Assembly (NCBI GenBank): GCA_029948255.1
Contig: JALIZF010001725.1
Location: 372,001-436,000 of the forward strand
DNA: 64,000 bases
Reading direction: 5' to 3'
Source: Telmatactis stephensoni
Lineage: Eukaryota > Cnidaria > Anthozoa > Actiniaria > Isophelliidae
A program made the translations under genes and the position numbers. The notes under the pieces are model-generated. The model was not told the DNA's origin. It was given only the letters and a program-made list of their open reading frames with translations, and searched no databases. How positions within the stretch are numbered: position 1 is the first letter of the stretch; each line of letters begins with the position of its first letter. This document shows positions 12,930 through 22,007 of this stretch, one piece after another.

Positions 12930-15900
12930 TAACAAATGACAATATCTTATAATACAATGACTTTCAAGGAGGCCTACAGTCTGGTCCTAACTAGCAACAC
13001 AAGGATATGCTCAAGCAGTATATGCAGACTCAGTATCACATTTCAAATAAGTTAAGTATTGCTACTGGGCTGTACACTTCTGAGTCTTGCTTCTGCTTAC
13101 ATGTACATCACTAGTAAGGACCAGACTTAACAAAATTCAGACAGGTACATTTTATTACTATATTACAAACTAACCTTGATCAAATCTGCAACTTGCTCAC
13201 CATGCTCCAGGTCATTTCCAATGCGCACCCATCTCACCACTTTGTGGCTGATGTGTGCGAAATGCGAGTCCAAGGCAGACTTTCCTTCCCCTGCTTCAAA
13301 GTAGTTATACTCCTTTAGAGTGAAGTTGAAGACTCTATTCACTTCAGCCAAGTAGCATAACAAACCAGTGTTGTGGTAGTGAGGTCCATTGTCTGTTAAG
13401 CAATTCATATAAAAGTGGTAAATAAATAATATAATTCTAAATGGGTTTGATAATATGCTTACTGATAAACTTGACTCAATGTAATCAATGTACGATAATA
13501 TTTCATTTCATGTTTTTGCAGATTACAGTGTTGCACACCAAAGTTTGTGACAAATATTGTTGACATGTTTTTGACCAATCACAATGGATAATCTGTCTCT
13601 ATCTCCCATCTTCTTGCAATCTAGGTGGCAACAGTTCAGTGCTCAGCACTGTTCATTGTATAAAGAATGTATGTTGACTATGTAAAAATATCTCATACAT
13701 GTACAGGTATTTGTATTGACCTGCTAATTGTATAAACAACAACTGTACCTCTGTAATCATGAAAACATAGACTGTTTCACCCCTTAAGTGAAGGGATGAA
13801 ATTTGAAATAACACTTTTGAAGTGAACACTTTTTTGGTGTGAATCCTGAATTTGAAGTTAACACTTTTCTATGTGAATCGTGAATAGAATATTCAAAAAC
13901 TGCCATCCATTTGCATTTTCGTGCTAGATATTTTGGTGTACAGCAGTTACAATTGCACTTAAGTACTCAAAATGAACTACATTAATTACACTGTAGCACA
14001 TGTATGTATACCAGATGCATACATGTAAATGTATAAAATATGCCCAGTGCTAAAACGTGAAAAAGAAACAGACTCACCAGAGAAAAGATAAACATTAAAG
14101 CCAGGGTAAGTGGATTCTAGCCATCTAAATCCAATGTCCAGAGCACTCTGGGTAAACCAAGCATCTTGTTTGGTGTCTTCACTCCAGAGGTCAATGATCT
14201 CAATTCTTTTATCATCTTCAGAAACCTTTAGGGGAAAACCAAAAAGGAAATTAATGCAAAATTGAAATGAATTTGGGTTAATGATACTGTATATACTGTG
14301 CTTGCTTATTATCAAGACTTCAAATTAGAAATTATTGACTTCATTATCACTTATAGAGGGAAAAACAGAGAAAATCTCAACTGTTTTTTGCATGCAGGTC
14401 ATCATTGTAAACACTCCAGTATATCTTCTGCTCCTATTGTATTATTACAAGCAAAAAATGTCTTTGATCATAAAGAATATCATAAATTTGAACGTTATTC
14501 CTGTCAAACTAGGACTGTGTTTCTATCATGGTTAGAGCGGTTTCAATCTCTTTTTTAACATTACAAATTGTTTTACTTTTGATTAAGTTTATTCTTCAAA
14601 TAAGATCTTACTACCATGTACTTAGAAGTAACTTCTCACAGGTTACTGGTGCCAAGTTAGTACAAGTAGGTCTATCTACCAACAGTAGTGTACATGTATG
14701 GCCTCATTTGAACCACATTCAATGATTTTGAAGCTTACAATAATGAATAGTAATTTGTAGATTTCAAAATTGCTGTGAAATATTGATTTGCTGGATTAAA
14801 GAATGTTAACTTAACAATTAGTTTGACTAAACTACCTCTTAAACTTAATAGGAACACATTTTCAATGTGGTTTAATAAAATAAGGATAAATAATTACCTG
14901 TGCCATGACATAAAAACCATGAATTGAAATACCCCTCTTGCCGTACCACTCTCGTTGATTTTCACGTAATCTCTGGCCCAGTTCTAGTTTCATTTTGTAG
15001 TCGATGATGACCACAACTTCACCAGGCTTTAGGTTGTTGGTAACATATCTGTAGTAGTCACCCTGGTGTTTGGTGCGGATGAGGTGTGCCACGTATTCTC
15101 TGTGATTTCCACAAATCTCCAAAAACTCCTTTTCCAGTACCTCTTTCTTTCCTGCATCATCAATACTAGCCACAGCATCTTTTACACATTTCAAAGCTCT
15201 ATAGAACGTCTCAAACTCAGCACACACATTTGGGTGATCATAAGTACATGTTCCAAATCCAAAGTCTCTACAGAGTTCCCTGACATCAGAATGGCTCTTG
15301 ATCTGTGATTAAAAAACATTTGGGGCATTACTCTTAAAATATTGAAAAAGCAAAAAACAACAAACAGAATTTTTCTGTCTGCACTATGTCTGGTCTAATA
15401 GCCATTTCCTAAGATGCAGCTGAGTGAGTCCTGTACCATTCAAAGCCTCAGTTTCAATGCTACAACTATGGTTTACTGATAATGACAATTTGACAATAAA
15501 AGCTTTAGTTGCTGATTCGAGAATTCACATGATATTATTAGACATGATAACAAGTAAATAAACAGCTAGTGCAATGAGAGAAGGCTTTACCTAATGCATG
15601 ATTCACTGAAAAGTATTTACAGAAACAGCAATCGACATTGACCCCTAAAAACTCTAAATCACTTCATAACATGTACATGTAAATGCCTCTGTAAATCGTC
15701 AGTAATCCAAGCACTGACAAATTTACATGTATTCGTGACATTGTAATTGCTTTATGCTGTTCACTGTTATTTCAGAACAATGGCCCAATTCATACTAGAA
15801 AATGAACAAATCATCTGGACGGACAAATTGTCTTAAATTTGGTTTGTTTAGTATGAATTTATAATTGAGGTGGGACATTGGTTGGCCTGTTTGCCTTAAT

Positions 15901-18374
15901 GAGCAAAACAAAACAATTTGTCCTTTTTTTGGAGATGATTTATTCATCTATAGAGCGAATTGGGCTAATGCAAGGTAATAATTATTGCATGTTGTTTTGT
16001 TTTGATGTTATGCCCATGGTTGTACATACCCTGGAATTATATAGTACCTGTGAACAATTTTTGAGTGGTACACTGTAATATTGAAAATAAATTTACCTGT
16101 TTTTTATACTTAAGTTTCAAGTATTTTTGGTGCATTCTGATGTCTTCAGAAACAGCAGGAGCATTTTCAAGGGCATTCTCAGTTTTCAGCTTTTCAACCA
16201 AGGACTGAAGCACTTCAAAGTTGGTATGCCCAAAATCGTCACACAGGTTACAGAGACCAGCAAGCATGGAGTCTGTTCTGAAATTCTTGGGGAGATGGGT
16301 ATAAATATATGTGCGTTTCACTCCATTTGGGTATTTTAACATGTATTGTTGGACAATGTCTTTCACTGAGCTTTGCCAGTAGCGAACTCCTGTCTCTTGC
16401 TTTCCAATTAGTACACTTCTACAAGATGATGGCCTTGAAATGTCATCTTGGTTGAGGAATTCTTCAAATTCTCTGATGATTTCGGGTCCAACACTCTGTC
16501 TCTTGAATGTTAGACCATCTCTTGGTGCGCCACCTTTTCCAAATAAGATAGCATGCACCCTTGCTGCTGTTATAGTAGCTTTAGAACACTTGAAATAGTG
16601 TTGCAGCTCACTTTGGGTTAACTCCCATGCAACAATTGATAGAATTCTTCTTCGCTCATCTCCAAATTTGCTTATTCTACCAATGTTCTTGGCCATCTTT
16701 GTTCGTGAATTCTCTTGAGGGATACCTTTACCACCTAGTCTTGATCCCTTTAAGGTTCCACCAATTTTAATCTTGTCTGAAAATCGACCCTGTTGAAGCT
16801 TTATCAGCCGGGAGGATTCCTTCTCTTTAGATGTCTCATATTCTTTTACTAAGCTCTGTAGGAGTTTGTTGTCACTGTCTGTCATAGAGGTAGCTTGTTT
16901 GAAATAATTTCCATAGTCGTATCTGAATTTTCTTGAATTGATGACATCATACAACAACAAATTTGCTCCTACACTGCTTGTAGTATAGTTGGATATAATT
17001 GTGGACAGCTTTTCAAACACTTCATTCCGAACATCTCTTTTACGCCGTTCATGTAAAGCTTCATATTTTACTTTTCTTGTGGTTTCTTCAGGGACCTGGC
17101 AAGCTTTTTCTGATGTAAATGCAGCTTCTGGATCTAAGAAGTGTGTATCATCGTGGCTTACAGAGTCATTTGACTCTATGTCCATATCCTCAGTTTCTTG
17201 ATCTTTGTCAAATGAGGATGTAGCAAGCTCTCTCTAGAGAAATGAAGGATAGAAATGTTAAAGCGAATAAGAAATGGACAGATATCCATAACCAATGTCA
17301 CTTCTAAAAGAGATAATTTTTCAAAGGAGAAAGTTATTGAAAATATAATAAGCTTATATCAAGTCATAGTCTAAATCAATATATAAAACTGTATATGATA
17401 GTTCTATAAAATTGCTATGAAAATACATTTATTATGAAATTTGTTCTTAGAATGGTGCCAATTGTTAAAAACGACAGACCAATGCTCACAACTTTGGAGA
17501 AACTGTGCCTGGATAAGTTACGTACTTCACAAAACACTAACCTCTAATGTTTCACATTTTGCTTCCAGTTTGATCCTTGTACGACAGAATATACAAATCT
17601 TCCTCTTTCTCTCCTTGTGTCCTACAGCAGACCATTTCCCTGTTCTACAAAAGGCTTCTTCTGAAGAAGTTACCACGCGAAGATCTTTCAAGCTCACACC
17701 TTCCGTAACCCCACTCCTCGTGGCGAGGACAACAACAAATACTTTTGAAAGGCATTTAGCCATGTAAAACGAGAAAAAAACACGACAAATTACTATCAAT
17801 GATTATATACAGTTGTTCTTAAAGTATTAAAAGACGAATATTTATATATACAATAAAATTTGGAGAGATTTTTGACTCTTTTTAAGACTTCACGGACTTT
17901 ACAAAATGGCGGATCATAGCTCATTAGTATGCATATAGATGGTTTTTTCTTTAGCTCCTCATTGGCGCATACGATCTCGGTCTCCTTTGTCCACAACAAT
18001 GAGAATAGGGGTCTGGTGAGGAATATGTAAAATATCGATTAAAAATCGATTTCTTTGCTTGATTTTTTCGTGATTTTTCGATATCAACCAATCACGTTTC
18101 TCGTTTTAATTGAATAATCCAATTAAATTTTCACACTCTTTTGTTTGCTTTTGCCGTTTTTCTGCCTACTTTTTACGCGCATCATTACTTAATTGATTGA
18201 TTATTGATTGATTGATTATTGATTGATTAATTGATTGATTATTGATTGATTGATTCCTGATTGATACTTATACTGTTCCTTTTTCAGTCCTTGTCACTAA
18301 AATTAACTGCCAAAGACATGCGTAAAGAACATGAGCATCAGGTTTCAAAACAGAAAAAGGGATCTAAGAGATAG
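1148..18374 (+). CDS. TBC1D10: TBC1D10-like Rab GTPase-activating protein (3' part, 12 exons)
   Basis: Exons: 1148-1247, 1532-1639, 2306-2409, 2940-3006, 3267-3314, 3822-3887, 4398-4472, 4859-4920, 5082-5134, 5635-5713, 6258-6324 and 18288-18374. All junctions are GT/AG with agreeing phases, giving 305 codons to a TAG at 18372. The translation follows the TBC domain of the TBC1D10/EPI64 family: [14 protein letters not shown], then [60 protein letters not shown] and [15 protein letters not shown]. Both catalytic fingers are present: IQKDLCR matches IxxDxxR and YCQ carries the glutamine. Family members act on Rab GTPases such as Rab27 and Rab35 at membranes and link to the cortex; which Rab applies here cannot be read. 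The protein ends 29 codons after the last intron, in a basic tail, shorter than vertebrate homologues. N-terminal exons lie left of the window. The last intron (6325-18287) holds an 11.2-kb transposon. Confidence 0.93.
1326..1492. mobile_element. Foldback MITE family 2, copy 1
   Basis: The ends are inverted repeats: CTGACTTCCGAGATACACTT at the left, and GCATATCTCGGAACTGGACT at the right. A related copy lies at 53717-53850. It sits in the intron between the first two visible TBC1D10 exons. It has no coding capacity. Confidence 0.6.
3471..3637. repeat. Short foldback element with AGCCCAATTT ends
   Basis: It starts GCCCAATTTGCATGAGCAAC and ends GTTGAGTAAATTGGGCT, forming terminal inverted repeats of about 10-17 bp in a TBC1D10 intron. 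The ends resemble those of the element at 15783-15966. Confidence 0.4.
4110..4146. repeat. (AAC)n microsatellite
   Basis: About twelve tandem AAC units in a TBC1D10 intron. Confidence 0.95.
5250..5542. repeat. Foldback element (about 290 bp)
   Basis: It begins ACTGCAATTTTCATAATTAT and ends GGATTTTGAAAATTGCAGT; read inverted, about 30 bp match with few mismatches (both include GCGAACTC/GAGTTCGC). It lies in the intron before the exon at 5635. Confidence 0.55.
6618..6748. repeat. Foldback element (131 bp)
   Basis: The left arm ATTAGATATTTTCTTGTGTA and the right arm TACACAAGAAAATATCTAAT are exact inverted repeats at their outer 20 bp. Pairing continues to about 38 bp with minor changes. It lies in the last TBC1D10 intron, just upstream of the TTGATTGA array. 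Confidence 0.75.
6837..7018. repeat. (TTGA)n / TTGATTAA tandem array, left part
   Basis: Tandem TTGA units interspersed with TTGATTAA and TTATTGA variants. The array continues at 18189-18257, on the far side of the 11.2-kb transposon, so the transposon interrupted one continuous array. The variants supply many TTAA tetranucleotides, the apparent insertion target. Confidence 0.9.
7019..7044 (+). repeat. Left terminal inverted repeat of the 11.2-kb transposon
   Basis: The 26 bp beginning GTAATGATGCGCGTAAAAAG are identical, reversed, to 18163-18188. TTAA precedes it. Confidence 0.95.
8221..9269 (+). CDS. Transposon-borne 150-aa helix-turn-helix-like protein (3 exons)
   Basis: Exons 8221-8237, 8617-8695 and 8913-9269 join in phase across GT/AG junctions to give 150 residues ending at TAA. 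Residues 1-32 are Ser/Arg-rich and contain AAKRPRG, a possible nuclear signal. Residues about 55-80 ([20 protein letters not shown]) resemble the helix-turn-helix at the C-terminus of RecQ-type helicases (HTH_40-like), a resemblance by eye only. The tail (about 110-145) is helical and could form a coiled coil. The gene lies wholly inside the transposon, opposite in orientation to the transposase gene. It is probably an accessory DNA-binding factor for transposition or expression control; a domesticated host gene is unlikely given its position. The first exon is only 17 bp, so the start is the least certain part. Confidence 0.72.
11286..17763 (-). CDS. Large transposase with DDE-like core, homeodomain-like helix and C-terminal cysteine-peptidase-like domain (6 exons)
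   Basis: Exons in transcript order: 17763-17542, 17233-16097, 15302-14898, 14225-14078, 13392-13175 and 12842-11286. All have GT/AG junctions and agreeing phases, giving 1,228 residues. An N-terminal Cys cluster lies near residues 57-70. Candidate catalytic residues are D554 ([10 protein letters not shown]), D638 ([10 protein letters not shown], its codon split by an intron) and E673 ([15 protein letters not shown]670 and D679 are alternatives). Residues about 860-918 ([10 protein letters not shown]...[11 protein letters not shown]) look like a homeodomain-type DNA-binding helix bundle. A Ser/Gln/Pro-rich linker follows. The last 190 residues resemble a papain-like peptidase: Q1038, C1050 ([13 protein letters not shown]) and D1177/H1179 (YFVDSHLH). 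I know similar cnidarian hypothetical proteins but no named superfamily. A TTG microsatellite (12875-12929 on the plus strand) sits just upstream of the last acceptor. The start at 17763 is the first ATG that fits; an in-frame ATG at 17799 is possible. Confidence 0.85.
15783..15966. mobile_element. Foldback MITE family 4 nested in transposase intron 2
   Basis: It begins GCCCAATTCATACTAGAAAA and ends GAGCGAATTGGGCT. Further in, GAACAAATCATCTGGACGGA pairs with the diverged right arm. A piece of the same family lies at 53931-53976. It lies inside intron 2 (15303-16096) of the transposase gene, so it either inserted after or travels with the 11.2-kb element. Confidence 0.6.
18163..18188 (-). repeat. 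Right terminal inverted repeat of the 11.2-kb transposon
   Basis: It ends TTTTTACGCGCATCATTAC and is an exact reverse complement of the left end over 26 bp. TTAA follows it. Confidence 0.95.
18189..18257. repeat. (TTGA)n array, right part
   Basis: Continuation of the 6837-7018 array beyond the transposon. It begins with the second TTAA copy. The TBC1D10 acceptor and last exon follow within 40 bp. Confidence 0.9.
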
Positions 18375-18379
18375 TTAGA

Positions 18380-18775
18380 GGTCATTTAGTCTCCTGGGGG
18401 GGGGGGGGGGAGGGTTCTTCGGGGTCAAAACGCTAGGGATGATCGTCGGAAACCTCCAAAATGTACCCTAAAAAATACCTAAATGCCAAAATTTCCAACC
18501 CTAAAAATACCTAACAGCTCAAAAATACCCCCAAAAATACCAAAAAATCAAACAAAAAACTAACAAAGAAGTAAGTAAGTAAAAAAAAAATCGTCTCGTT
18601 TATTTTGTACCCCTAAAAAATACCATCTTTTCTGAAAAACCTTGGATTTTCTCTGACGACCCCTAAAAAATACCAAATTGGCGATTTCAACCCCTAAAAA
18701 ATACGACGATCATCCCTAGCACACCAATATAGGGAGTACCCCCCCCCCCCCCCCCCCCCCGGGGTCATTTAGTCT
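18380..18775. mobile_element. G-run/C-run foldback insertion with 13-bp target duplication
   Basis: GGTCATTTAGTCT occurs at 18380-18392 and again at 18763-18775, bracketing 370 bp. The insert opens with a run of about 14 G and closes with about 20 C. Inside these, GCTAGGGATGATCGTCG pairs with CGACGATCATCCCTAGC. The interior is a loose array of CCCTAAAAAATACC-type units. It lies just after the TBC1D10 stop codon, probably in the 3' UTR. The superfamily is not recognised; no coding capacity. Confidence 0.8.
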
Positions 18776-18799
18776 ATTTTACACTTGGGATAGTATAGG

Positions 18800-19190
18800 G
18801 AATGGCTAAAGAAAATCTTGATCACTGGTTGATTATTAATCACTTTCTAACTCCTTATCAATCACTTCCTGCCTTGTACCTTACCAACCACATCTATCAA
18901 GGTACCAACATTTTGCAACCCACCTTACCTATAACACTTGCTGACACCTTATTTATGAGCACTAAATACAACATGTACAGACATCACTGTACCAACCACT
19001 TACTGCTCTTTACCAACCACTTATTGACACCTTACCAACTACCTACCAACACCTCAACAACCACTTGCTGACACCTTACCAGCTTACTGACACCTTACCA
19101 ATAATATTATATTGCATACCAACACCTTACCAACTTCTTTCCGAACACCTTACCAACCACTTACTGATCCCTTTTGCCCAATCACTGACA
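18800..19190. repeat. Degenerate minisatellite (ACCTTACCAACCACTTACTG-like units)
   Basis: Imperfect repeats of about 22 bp built from CACCTTACCAAC and CACTTACTGA phrases. Drift between units is strong, indicating an old array. An open frame through it is low-complexity and not credible as a gene. Confidence 0.7.
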
Positions 19191-19376
19191 ATCTGCATTG
19201 TGCTTTTTAGTCAATAATTGAGAAACGTTTTAGAATTTGTCCAAAGCAGCTACATGTATTTGTTTTTTTTGAACTACTGGGTAAAATTCAAGGTTTCAAC
19301 TTTTTTTACCAAGCTTTTTATCTTCATTTCTGTTTTATTATGTATTTAAATTTTTGATCTGTTGTGATATTTTCAT

Positions 19377-19526
19377 TACCCTGGTCCCAGAGGCTACATT
19401 TATGTTTTAAAGTGAAAAAATAATAATTGACTTTATAACATAAATATCTCACCACTAGCATGCCTCGTGAAATAAATAGTAAAAACAAAAACAAAAAGAC
19501 AAAGAAAGCCTCTGGGATCAGGGTGT
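19377..19526. mobile_element. hAT-like MITE (150 bp), intergenic copy
   Basis: ATTTTCAT occurs immediately on both sides (19369-19376 and 19527-19534), an 8-bp target duplication. The ends are TACCCTGGTCCCAGAGGC and, inverted, ACACCCTGATCCCAGAGGC. An 8-bp duplication is typical of hAT elements. The ends match the MITE inside the membrane protein gene at 32043-32145. Confidence 0.8.
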
Positions 19527-21052
19527 ATTTTCATTTCTTTTGTTTCTTTTTTTAATACATAGACAATGACAAAATAATATAATTTATGTAAGTACATCAA
19601 AAGTTCTTCTTTGCTCTTCAAATATTTTACTACAATTTTCGTCAAAATAACAAGTTAGAAAAGTTGGATTTCAGAGATTCCACCATTGTAGGAAACCCTT
19701 CAGGCTATTGTGTTCAACTGTGACAAACAATACAAAAACTACATTTTTAATTCAATTAGCTTGATAAAATTCTATTTAATATGGCAAGGAAATGCATGTG
19801 TAAATAAGAATGCAATAATATTTGATTTTTTAAAGTGATTAATTGACCCTTACTTCATAAAGATTGCCCTTAAAACTGACAGATATGAATTTTTAAAGCT
19901 ATAAATTTTTTGCCAAGAAATGTACACTAGTAACACATCACATGCATTGTTAGCCTCATTATCATGTTGTACAAGTACATAATTTTCTTTGCAAAAATTC
20001 CACAAAAATTCTTTAGTTAGTTTCAAAAATTCACATCTATTATCAATGTAACAAAATTAATAGTCAGAAAATAGCAACTAAATTAGGAAATAATGGGTCA
20101 TTATAAGCAATTTGCTGTATCGGCTCTACCTGCATGTACATATACATTGTAGTTAAAAAATGCTCGGTGGTTCTTGCTTCCAGTTCCCTACTGAAAGTAG
20201 GGATCATGTTCACTTGCAGGGCATTTATAGGAATTGAATATTGAATGTAATTCAGTGAGAACAGATTTCATGTGACTGAATATATCTTGCAGCACAGACC
20301 ATACAGTTCCTGCTGTAAGTTAAAGCATTTCCTGCAAGTGGGTCACGTTTTGTCAGTTATACAAAATCTGTTCTAGAGCAGATTGCAATAATCATACTGC
20401 AGTTTTCATATAACTGTGAAAGAGTCAATGTCATGCCGTGCCGCTCAAGATTTGGTAATATATAATTTGTGCATTTAAAACCATAAGATACAGAGTGTAT
20501 GGCATGGTATAGCATCCTTGTTTTCAGTCATATATAAAATGCTCTATGATTGTCACTGGTAGGCAGGTCTAAGGTAAAGAAGTACATACATTGTTTGACA
20601 GGTGGCAATACCACTACTGAAAATAATTGAAGGGATACTGACGAAAATGACCTAAGTGACTTCTGATGAAGTTTACTCCTTTGGTATCAATAGCCTATCT
20701 AAGCCAAACACTATTCTAATATCAATGTAGTTATTGTGAAACCATCAATTAGCTCATTTCTTTGATGACCTCTTCAATGATATGCTGCAAAAGAATTTGA
20801 AACTGGCTTTTGGCCAAGTTATCCCATTGTGACCTATCATCTATAGTATCCAAATGTTGATGGATGCTCACATCAGCACAGACTATTTATTGAAATTGCA
20901 ATAGTGAAAATAGTATAAATGATTTACTAAAGGGCAAACATTACAACTATGGGCCACCTTAAGCCTGCTGATCTTGTCACTCATGGATGGTTAATTCTAT
21001 CTCAGATTTCACAGAAAAGTACCGTTACATGATCAGCAGGACCCAGTGCTTG

Positions 21053-21132
21053 AAGGCAGGTCAGTGGTAACCTAGGGTTGTCTAAAGAAAACCTTTGGTT
21101 TTAACCCTGTGTTAACACTAACCTGCCTTTGA
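21053..21132. repeat. 80-bp imperfect hairpin
   Basis: GCTTGAAGGCAGGTCAGTG pairs with CACTAACCTGCCTTTGAGC. A related, more decayed hairpin lies near 52940-53035 (GCTAACCTGCTTTCAAGC). Confidence 0.55.
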
Positions 21133-22007
21133 GCAACCAGGCACAGATCTGTGATCCTAGTCTCCATGTCTGGAACTGGAAACAGCTCGTACCATAGACC
21201 ATTTTTGTCATTTTGAAAACAGGCCGAGTGTAGCCTAGTCAACAACTTAACGTATGCTGGAATTAGAGATGCACAGTTATGGGCGTGGTTCAAAAGCATG
21301 TTATGCTAACCCAGTGTTAATACCAATATTCAACCCTGGGTTAATTAGCACTCAGCATGTTATATTTCTTAGTTTTAATGTTTGCAGCTTATTTAGTTGG
21401 TTCAGAGTAATATATATATATAGACATGGGAAGAAAGCACATTTAAAAAGTGAAAGAATATTCATATGGAACAGTGGGGGACTTTTCATGTATAAAACTT
21501 CAATTGTTAGTGTCGTTCTTTTTAATTTTAAATAATGTACATACATATTGACTTTATTGAAGATTGATCTAGATGAATTCATCTTTTAGAGTGAGGACAC
21601 TCGGACCAGGAACACTTCAATTTTTAAATTTTCAAACCAATGGCCCAATGGATGCATTTAAAAAAGTGACAAAAAGACTTGAAGTGTTATGGCTTGAGTT
21701 TCCATACTATAAATAGCTATCTTTAATTATGCATGGAATTCAAAAAATGCATTGATTTATTAGATTAATAATATAATTATACACAATGGAATAAAATTGT
21801 AAATTTTTGTTTTTGTTGTTGAATTAAATTGAAGATATTGATACTTTTGATATTCTGCTTGTTGCATTGTACATAGGGATGTTTCACCCTCCTTAATAGA
21901 AGATATTAAAATGATATAAAATAAGCGCATTTGATCATATCCACATGGAAAATGCACGTTATAAGAAATAAATATTATTATTATTATTATAAGGTTTAGG
22001 CCTCTCT

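Larger units (their letters stand above)
7019..18188. mobile_element. Complete 11,170-bp TTAA-flanked DNA transposon with transposase-peptidase and HTH genes
   Basis: The ends are perfect 26-bp inverted repeats (7019-7044 and 18163-18188), starting GTAATGATGCGCGTAAAAAG. TTAA lies immediately outside both ends (7015-7018 and 18189-18192), and the same TTGATTGA array continues on both sides. Inside are an intact-looking 6-exon minus-strand gene with a DDE-like core (11286-17763) and a 3-exon plus-strand gene (8221-9269). TTAA target duplication is known for the piggyBac and Kolobok superfamilies. The transposase motifs do not match what I remember of either, so I leave the superfamily open. Intact reading frames, intact splice sites and perfect terminal repeats point to recent insertion. 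The interval 7045-8220 holds only possible promoter or subterminal sequence; 9270-11285 shows no convincing exon. Confidence 0.92.
18776..22007. other. Intergenic region
   Basis: It separates the convergent ends of TBC1D10 (plus) and TRMT44 (minus). It holds the minisatellite at 18800-19190, a hAT-like MITE at 19377-19526 and a hairpin at 21053-21132. The rest is AT-rich and I see no exon in it. Confidence 0.6.

Noticed and set aside
7019..18188. Assigning the large transposon to piggyBac because of TTAA
   Set aside because: TTAA alone is not diagnostic. The terminal sequence GTAATGATG and the DDE-region motifs do not fit piggyBac as I know it.
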